64,000 nt of DNA from Megaustenia siamemsis (Eukaryota; Mollusca; Gastropoda; Stylommatophora; Ariophantidae), in assembly GCA_032433765.1 (NCBI GenBank), contig JAVIAB010000025.1:40727067-40791066 (forward strand). The letters are read 5' to 3'. The notes under the pieces are model-generated. The model searched no databases. It was not told the DNA's origin and saw only the letters and a list, made by a program, of their open reading frames with translations. A program made the position numbers and the translations under genes. Below are positions 55,740-64,000 of the stretch, piece by piece (the stretch's first letter is position 1; the number at the start of each line of letters is the position of its first letter).

Positions 55740-56165
55740 TGAAATTACATAGTCAATGCAATCAATTTTTTTTTTGTGTTAAGAGGAGGCCAGAACAGCT
55801 CGAGGCTTGTGGGTATAGCTGTAGAAATAAGTTCATGTTCGTGACGATTGATAGATGTCGCTTATGTTCCTCGGGGAGCTACAGGGAAGAAATGGAAGTG
55901 GGTGTGGTTTGGAGCGAGTGGAATGTTCCATTACAGGATGTCGTTGGGGGAAGTGGCTATTGGTGCAGACCAGTCGATAAGCGATAACTGAGGGATGGAG
56001 GGGGGGGGTGTGAAGTCACTGGCCGGCGTGGGAGGGGTAGTGGGGGGGGGGTAATTACTTCTGATTAGGACGTATGGATGGAGGTGAGAGGAGGGTAGCC
56101 CGGGGGGGGGCAATTATAAGAAATAAAATACTGGGAAGGTGAGAAAAAGAAGTAATGACAGTAAA
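55740..56165. other. Spacer with G-runs
   Basis: No gene or mobile element recognised. Poly-G runs of 7-10 occur near 56000, 56042 and 56102. Confidence 0.5.
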
Positions 56166-56169
56166 GGTG

Positions 56170-56345
56170 AAATAAGAGGAAACAAGCAAATAATTGTAGT
56201 GCTGCGGTAAAGCCGGTAGAAATGAGCCAGTAGTGGGGTGTAACGGACACTACTACAAGGTATAGTGACAGCTTTACAAAAAAAACTAACACAACAAAAT
56301 AGTGACGTTTTGGTCTACATGTGACCTACTTCAGAAAACGAGACT
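56170..56345. mobile_element. Diverged foldback / Penelope-like fragment
   Basis: The tail motif gtgctgcggtaaagccgg (about 56199-56216) precedes the head agtgacagctttac, an A-run, and a hairpin core tgacgttttggtctacatgt then gacctacttcag. Order and spacing match 28.6 and 50.4 kb, while the stem bases differ (ggtc/gacc in place of ggcc/ggcc). Confidence 0.5.
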
Positions 56346-56349
56346 ACGA

Positions 56350-56552
56350 GTGAGGGAAAATGATAAATAAGAGATACAGGAGTGGAGCAACAGGAAAGCT
56401 AAGAGAAATAAGAGTGAAGGAATTGGAGAAAAAAGAGATATAAGAACATTGGAATAGGAGAAATAAGACTGGAGGAAACAGATAAATAAGAGTGGAGCAA
56501 CTGGAAAGCTAAGAGAGATAAGAGTGAAGGAATTGGAGAAATAAGAGATATA
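56350..56552. repeat. Short purine-rich tandem segment
   Basis: Two to three imperfect copies of ggagcaacaggaaagctaag, agaaataagagtgaaggaat, tggagaa, and agagatataagaa. The last copy runs directly into the 36-bp array. Confidence 0.75.
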
Positions 56553-59500
56553 AGAAGATGTTGACGTGTAGACATTGGAAGAGTTGGGTGAAGATGTTGA
56601 CGTGTAGATATTGGAAGAGTTGAGTGAAGACGTTGACGTGTAGGCATTGGAAGAGTTGGGTGAAGACGTTGGCGTGTAGATATTGGAAGAGTTGAGTGAA
56701 AACGTTGACGTGTAGGCATTGGAAGAGTTGAGTGAAGATGTTGACGTGTAGGCATTGGAAGAGTTCGGTGAAGACGTTGGCGTGTAGATATTGGAAGAGT
56801 TGAGTGAAAACGTTGACGTGTAGGCATTGGAAGAGTTGAGTGAAGATGTTGACGTGTAGATATTGGAAGAGTTGAGTGAAGACGTTGACGTGTAGACATT
56901 GGAAGAGTTGGGTGAAGATGTTGACGTGTAGACATTGGAAGAGTTGGGTGAAGACGTTGACGTGTAGACATTGGAAGAGTTGAGTGAAGACGTTGACGTG
57001 TAGGCATTGGAAGAGTTGAGTGAAGACGTTGACGTGTAGGCATTGGAAGAGTTGGGTGAAGACGTTGACGTGTAGACATTGGAAGAGTTGGGTGAAGACG
57101 TTGACGTGTAGACATTGGAAGAGTTGAGTGAAGATGTTGACGTGTAGGCATTGGAAGAGTTGGTGAAGACGTTGACGTGTAGACATTGGAAGAGTTGAGT
57201 GAAGACGTTGACGTGTAGGCATTGGAAGAGTTGAGTGAAGACGTTGACGTGTAGGCATTGGAAGAGTTGGGTGAAGATGTTGACGTGTAGACATTGGAAG
57301 AGTTGGGTGAAGATGTTGACGTGTAGACATTGGAAGAGTTGGGTGAAGACGTTGACGTGTAGACATTGGAAGAGTTGAGTGAAGACGTTGACGTGTAGGC
57401 ATTGGAAGAGATGAGTGAAGACGTTGACGTGTAGACATTGGAAGAGTTGAGTGAAGACGTTGACGTGTAGGCATTGGAAGAGATGAGTGAAGACGTTGAC
57501 GTGTAGACATTGGAAGAGTTGGGTGAAGACGTTGACGTGTAGGCATTGGAAGAGTTGAGTGAAAACGTTGGCGTGTAGATATTGGAAGAGTTGAGTGAAG
57601 ATGTTGACGTGTAGACATTGGAAGAGTTGAGTGAAGATGTTGACGTGTAGACATTGGAAGAGTTGAGTGAAGACGTTGGCGTGTAGATATTGGAAGAGTT
57701 GAGTGAAAACGTTGACGTGTAGATATTGGAAGAGTTGAGTGAAGATGTTGACGTGTAGGCATTGGAAGAGTTGAGTGAAGATGTTGACGTGTAGGCATTG
57801 GAAGAGTTGAGTGAAGATGTTGACGTGTAGATATTGGAAGAGTTGAGTGAAGACGTTGACGTGTAGATATTGGAAGAGTTGAGTGAAGATGTTGACGTGT
57901 AGACATTGGAAGAGTTGAGTGAAGATGTTGACGTGTAGACATTGGAAGAGTTGAGTGAAGATGTTGGCGTGTAGACATTGGAAGAGTTGAGTGAAGATGT
58001 TGGCGTGTAGATATTGGAAGAGTTGAGTGAAGACGTTGGCGTGTAGATATTGGAAGAGTTGAGTGAAGATGTTGGCGTGTAGGTATTGGAAGAGTTGAGT
58101 GAAGATGTTGGCGTGTAGGTATTGGAAGAGTTGAGTGAAGATGTTGACGTGTAGACATTGGAAGAGTTGAGTGAAGATGTTGACGTGTACACATTGGAAG
58201 AGTTGAGTGAAGACGTTGACGTGTAGGCATTGGAAGAGTTGGGTGAAGATGTTGACGTGTAGACATTGGAAGAGTTGGGTGAAGATGTTGGCGTGTAGGC
58301 ATTGGAAGAGTTGAGTGAAGACGTTGACGTGTAGACATTAGAAGAGTTGGGTGAAGATGTTGACGTGTAGGCATTGGAAGAGTTGGGTGAAGATGTTGAC
58401 GTGTAGGCATTGGAAGAGTTGAGTGAAGACGTTGGCGTGTAGGCATTGGAAGAGATGAGTGAAGATGTTGACGTGTAGACATTGGAAGAGTTGAGTGAAG
58501 ATGTTGGCGTGTAGACATTGGAAGAGTTGAGTGAAGATGTTGGCGTGTAGATATTGAAAGAGTTGAGTGAAGAAGGTGACGTGTAGATATTGGAAGAGTT
58601 GAGTGAAGATGTTGGCGTGTAGGCATTGGAAGAGTTGAGTGAAGACGTTGACGTGTAGATATTGGAAGAGTTGAGTGAAGACGTTGACGTGTAGGCATTG
58701 GAAGAGTTGAGTGAAGATGTTGACGTGTACACATTGGAAGAGTTGAGTGAAGACGTTGACGTGTAGGCATTGGAAGAGTTGGGTGAAGATGTTGACGTGT
58801 AGACATTGGAAGAGTTGGGTGAAGATGTTGGCGTGTAGGCATTGGAAGAGTTGAGTGAAGACGTTGACGTGTAGACATTAGAAGAGTTGGGTGAAGATGT
58901 TGACGTGTAGGCATTGGAAGAGTTGGGTGAAGATGTTGACGTGTAGGCATTGGAAGAGTTGAGTGAAGACGTTGGCGTGTAGGCATTGGAAGAGATGAGT
59001 GAAGACGTTGACGTGTAGATATTGGAAGAGTTGGGTGAAGATGTTGACGTGTAGACATTGGAAGAGTTGGGTGAAGATGTTGACGTGTAGACATTGGAAG
59101 AGTTGGGTGAAGATGTTGACGTGTAGACATTGGAAGAGTTGGGTGAAGATGTTGACGTGTAGATATTGGAAGAGTTGAGTGAAGACGTTGACGTGTAGAT
59201 ATTGGAAGAGTTGAGTGAAGACGTTGGCGTGTAGATATTGGAAGAGTTGAGTGAAGACGTTGGCGTGTAGATATTGGAAGAATTGAGTGAAGACGTTGGC
59301 GTGTAGATATTGGAAGAGATGAGTGAAGACGTTGACGTGTAGATATTGGAAGAGTTGAGTGAAGACGTTGACGTGTAGATATTGGAAGAGTTGAGTGAAG
59401 ATGTTGACGTGTAGACATTGGAAGAGTTGAGTGAAGACGTTGACGTGTAGATATTGGAAGAGTTGAGTGAAGACGTTGGCGTGTAGATATTGGAAGAGTT

Positions 59501-62500
59501 GAGTGAAGACGTTGGCGTGTAGATATTGGAAAAGATGAGTGAAGACGTTGACGTGTAGATATTGGAAAAGATGAGTGAAGACGTTGACGTGTAGATATTG
59601 GAAGAGTTGAGTGAAGATGTTGACGTGTAGACATTGGAAGAGTTGAGTGAAGACGTTGACATGTAGATATTGGAAGAGTTGAGTGAAGACGTTGACGTGT
59701 AGATATTGGAAGAGATGAGTGAAGACGTTGGCGTGTAGATATTGGAAGAGTTGAGTGAAGACGTTGGCGTGTAGATATTGGAAGAGATGAGTGAAGACGT
59801 TGACGTGTAGACATTGGAAGAGTTGGGTGAAGACGTTGACGTGTAGACATTGGAAGAGTTGAGTGAAGACGTTGACGTGTAGGCATTGGAAGAGTTGAGT
59901 GAAGACGTTGACGTGTAGGCATTGGAAGAGTTGGGTGAAGACGTTGACGTGTAGACATTGGAAGAGTTGGGTGAAGACGTTGACGTGTAGACATTGGAAG
60001 AGTTGAGTGAAGACGTTGACGTGTAGGCATTGGAAGAGTTGAGTGAAGATGTTGACGTGTAGACATTGGAAGAGCTGAGTGAAGACGTTGACGTGTAGAC
60101 ATTGGAAGAGTTGGGTGAAGACGTTGACGTGTAGGCTTTGGAAGAGTTGGGTGAAGACGTTGACGTGTAGACATTGGAAGAGTTGGGTGAAGATGTTGAC
60201 GTGTAGACATTGGAAGAGTTGGGTGAAGACGTTGACGTGTAGACATTGGAAGAGTTGAGTGAAGACGTTGGCGTGTAGGCATTGGAAGAGATGAGTGAAG
60301 ACGTTGACGTGTAGATATTGGAAGAGTTGAGTGAAGACGTTGGCGTGTAGATATTGGAAGAGTTGAGTGAAGATGTTGACGTGTAGACATTGGAAAAGTT
60401 GAGTGAAGATGTTGACGTGTAGATATTGGAAGAGATGAGTGAAGACGTTGACGTGTAGACATTGGAAGAGTTGGGTGAAGACGTTGACGTGTAGCATTGG
60501 AAGAGTTGAGTGAAGACGTTGGCGTGTAGGCATTGGAAGAGATGAGTGAAGACGTTGACGTGTAGACATTGGAAGAGTTGGGTGAAGATGTTGACGTGTA
60601 GACATTGGAAGAGTTGGGTGAAGATGTTGACGTGTAGACATTGGAAGAGTTGGGTGAAGATGTTGACGTGTAGACATTGGAAGAGTTGGGTGAAGATGTT
60701 GACGTGTAGATATTGGAAGAGTTGAGTGAAGACGTTGACGTGTAGATATTGGAAGAGTTGAGTGAAGACGTTGGCCTGTAGATATTGGAAGAGTTGAGTG
60801 AAGACGTTGGCGTGTAGATATTGGAAGAATTGAGTGAAGACGTTGGCGTGTAGATATTGGAAGAGATGAGTGAAGACGTTGGCGTGTAGATATTGGAAAA
60901 GATGAGTGAAGACGTTGACGTGTAGATATTGGAAGAGTTGAGTGAAGACGTTGACGTGTAGATATTGGAAGAGTTGAGTGAAGATGTTGACGTGTAGACA
61001 TTGGAAGAGTTGAGTGAAGACGTTGACGTGTAGATATTGGAAGAGTTGAGTGAAGACGTTGACGTGTAGATATTGGAAGAGATGAGTGAAGACGTTGGCG
61101 TGTAGATATTGGAAGAGTTGAGTGAAGACGTTGGCGTGTAGATATTGGAAGAGATGAGTGAAGACGTTGACGTGTAGACATTGGAAGAGTTGGGTGAAGA
61201 CGTTGACGTGTAGACATTGGAAGAGTTGAGTGAAGACGTTGACGTGTAGGCATTGGAAGAGTTGAGTGAAGACGTTGACGTGTAGGCATTGGAAGAACTG
61301 AGTGAAGACGTTGACGTGTAGACATTGGAAGAGTTGGGTGAAGACGTTGACGTGTAGGCATTGGAAGAGTTGGGTGAAGACGTTGACGTGTAGACATTGG
61401 AAGAGTTGGGTGAAGATGTTGACGTGTAGACATTGGAAGAGTTGGGTGAAGACGTTGACGTGTAGACATTGGAAGAGTTGAGTGAAGACGTTGGCGTGTA
61501 GGCATTGGAAGAGATGAGTGAAGACGTTGACGTGTAGATATTGGAAGAGTTGAGTGAAGACGTTGGCGTGTAGATATTGGAAGAGTTGAGTGAAGATGTT
61601 GACGTGTAGACATTGGAAGAGTTGAGTGAAGATGTTGACGTGTAGATATTGGAAGAGATGAGTGAAGACGTTGGCGTGTAGATATTGGAAGAGTTGAGTG
61701 AAGACGTTGACGTGTAGATATTGGAAGAGATGAGTGAAGACGTTGACATGTAGATATTGGAAGAGTTGAGTGAAGACGTTGACGTGTAGATAATGGAAGA
61801 GATGAGTGAAGACGTTGGCGTGTAGATATTGGAAGAGTTGAGTGAAGACGTTGGCGTGTAGATATTGGAAGAGATGAGTGAAGACGTTGACGTGTAGACA
61901 TTGGAAGAGTTGGGTGAAGACGTTGACGTGTAGACATTGGAAGAGTTGAGTGAAGACGTTGACGTGTAGGCATTGGAAGAGTTGAGTGAAGACGTTGACG
62001 TGTAGGCATTGGAAGAGTTGGGTGAAGACGTTGACGTGTAGACATTGGAAGAGTTGGGTGAAGACGTTGACGTGTAGACATTGGAAGAGTTGAGTGAAGA
62101 CGTTGACGTGTAGGCATTGGAAGAGTTGAGTGAAGATGTTGACGTGTAGACATTGGAAGAGTTGAGTGAAGACGTTGACGTGTAGACATTGGAAGAGTTG
62201 GGTGAAGACGTTGACGTGTAGGCTTTGGAAGAGTTGGGTGAAGACGTTGACGTGTAGATATTGGAAGAGTTGGTGAAGATGTTGACGTGTAGACATTGGA
62301 AGAGTTGGGTGAAGACGTTGACGTGTAGACATTGGAAGAGTTGAGTGAAGACGTTGGCGTGTAGGCATTGGAAGAGATGAGTGAAGACGTTGACGTGTAG
62401 ATATTGGAAGAGTTGAGTGAAGACGTTGGCGTGTAGATATTGGAAGAGATGAGTGAAGACGTTGACGTGTAGACATTGGAAGAGTTGGGTGAAGACGTTG

Positions 62501-64000
62501 ACGTGTAGACATTGGAAGAGTTGAGTGAAGACGTTGACGTGTAGGCATTGGAAGAGTTGAGTGAAGACGTTGACGTGTAGCATTGGAAGAGTTGGGTGAA
62601 GACGTTGACGTGTAGACATTGGAAGAGTTGGGTGAAGACGTTGACGTGTAGACATTGGAAGAGTTGAGTGAAGACGTTGACGTGTAGGCATTGGAAGAGT
62701 TGAGTGAAGATGTTGACGTGTAGACATTGGAAGAGCTGAGTGAAGACGTTGACGTGTAGACATTGGAAGAGTTGGGTGAAGACGTTGACGTGTAGATTGG
62801 AAGAGTTGGGTGAAGACGTTGACGTGTAGACATTGGAAGAGTTGGTGAAGATGTTGACGTGTAGACATTGGAAGAGTTGGGTGAAGACGTTGACGTGTAG
62901 ACATTGGAAGAGTTGAGTGAAGACGTTGACGTGTAGGCATTGGAAGATTGAGTGAAGACGTTGACGTGTAGATATTGGAAGAGTTGAGTGAAGACGTTGG
63001 CGTGTAGATATTGGAAGAGTTGAGTGAAGATGTTGACGTGTAGACATTGGAAGAGTTGAGTGAAGACGTTGGCGTGTAGATATTGGAAGAGTTGAGTGAA
63101 GACGTTGGCGTGTAGATATTGGAAGAGATGAGTGAAGACGTTGGCGTGTAGATATTGGAAGAGTTGAGTGAAGACGTTGACGTGTAGATATTGGAAGAGT
63201 TGAGTGAAGACGTTGACGTGTAGATATTGGAAGAGTTGAGTGAAGATGTTGACGTGTAGACATTGGAAGAGTTGAGTGAAGACGTTGACGTGTAGATATT
63301 GGAAGAGTTGAGTGAAGACGTTGACGTGTAGATATTGGAAGAGTTGAGTGAAGACGTTGGCGTGTAGATATTGGAAGAGTTGAGTGAAGACGTTGACGTG
63401 TAGATATTGGAAGAGTTGAGTGAAGACGTTGACGTGTAGACATTGGAAGAGTTGTGTGAAGACGTTGACGTGTAGACATTGGAAGAGTTGAGTGAAGACG
63501 TTGACGTGTAGGCATTGGAAGAGTTGAGTGAAGACGTTGACGTGTAGGCATTGGAAGAGTTGGGTGAAGACGTTGACGTGTAGACATTGGAAGAGTTGGG
63601 TGAAGACGTTGACGTGTAGACATTGGAAGAGTTGAGTGAAGACGTTGACGTGTAGGCATTGGAAGAGTTGAGTGAAGATGTTGACGTGTAGACATTGGAA
63701 GAGTTGAGTGAAGACGTTGACGTGTAGACATTGGAAGAGTTGAGTGAAGATGTTGACGTGTAGACATTGGAAGAGTTGAGTGAAGACGTTGGCGTGTAGA
63801 TATTGGAAGAGTTGAGTGAAGACGTTGACGTGTAGGCATTGGAAGAGTTGAGTGAAGATGTTGACGTGTAGATATTGGAAGAGTTGAGTGAAGACGTTGA
63901 CGTGTAGATATTGGAAGAGTTGAGTGAAGACGTTGGCGTGTAGATATTGGAAGAGTTGAGTGAAAACGTTGACGTGTAGGCATTGGAAGAGTTGAGTGAA
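56553..64000. repeat. 36-bp satellite running off the window
   Basis: About 207 copies of ga(t/c)gttg(a/g)cgtgtag followed by (a/g)(t/c)attggaagagttg(a/g)gtgaa. Four or five positions vary, and combinations recur in blocks. The 12-codon period leaves three minus-strand frames open for 1,700-2,144 codons. Translation gives low-complexity Ser/Thr/Asn, Arg/His/Leu or Val/Phe/Gln repeats with no domain, so these are not called genes. The array has no visible right end. Confidence 0.97.

Noticed and set aside
56399..63983. Minus-strand open frames of 1,701 to 2,144 codons
   Set aside because: They follow from a 36-bp (12-codon) tandem unit without stops in three frames at once. Different frames are open over the same DNA, composition is low-complexity, and no domain, intron signal or upstream gene structure is seen.

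Overview
This window looks like repeat-dense animal DNA, most plausibly from an invertebrate such as a mollusc. That placement is an inference from the style of the non-LTR retrotransposons and tRNA-derived SINEs; nothing in the sequence names a species. I found no intact host gene, no RNA gene and no bacterial-type feature. Roughly 60% of the 64 kb is tandem repeat. Most of the remainder is broken retrotransposons and SINEs. The very long open frames (up to about 2,100 codons near the right end, 400-650 codons between 34 and 45 kb) arise because the repeat units, 36 bp and 84 bp, are multiples of three. I do not treat them as genes.

Layout. 0-5 kb: 12-bp, GT-rich, 21-bp, 30-bp and 49-bp arrays. 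5-11 kb: CA/TG microsatellites, two SINE-like segments, a 3.4-kb 35-bp array, and a foldback element carrying a SINE. 11.5-15.1 kb: a 100-N gap followed by a 26-bp satellite of about 136 copies. 15-22 kb: retrotransposon 3' ends, a purine-only stretch, a 38-bp array and GA-rich DNA. 22-31 kb: retrotransposon fragments, a G-rich 26-bp array, a nearly full-length but broken EN-RT element (25.7-28.4 kb), a second foldback/Penelope-like insertion, a second 38-bp array and SINEs. 31.5-45.3 kb: an 84-bp satellite of about 159 copies with higher-order structure. 45.3-56 kb: a dense nest of non-LTR retrotransposons, several with clear target-site duplications. 56.5-64 kb: a 36-bp satellite that runs off the end.

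The main result is an origin for several satellites. The 26-bp, 49-bp, 38-bp (two loci) and 84-bp units each read, in one frame, as a short piece of the retrotransposon ORF just after the reverse transcriptase, around the 'GRPR..W' motif. In each case retrotransposon coding sequence runs directly into the array. Two other retrotransposon copies carry small duplications of coding sequence (a 2-fold and a 3-fold repeat), which look like the first step of the same process. I read the window as a series from single-copy coding segment, through short duplication, to kilobase satellite.

A second result is a family of small foldback insertions (28.6, 50.4, 10.6 and 56.2 kb). They share a head, a tail and a hairpin core that resembles the hammerhead-ribozyme layout known from Penelope-like elements, and two have clean 12-13 bp target-site duplications. 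The ribozyme reading is tentative because stem I pairs poorly.
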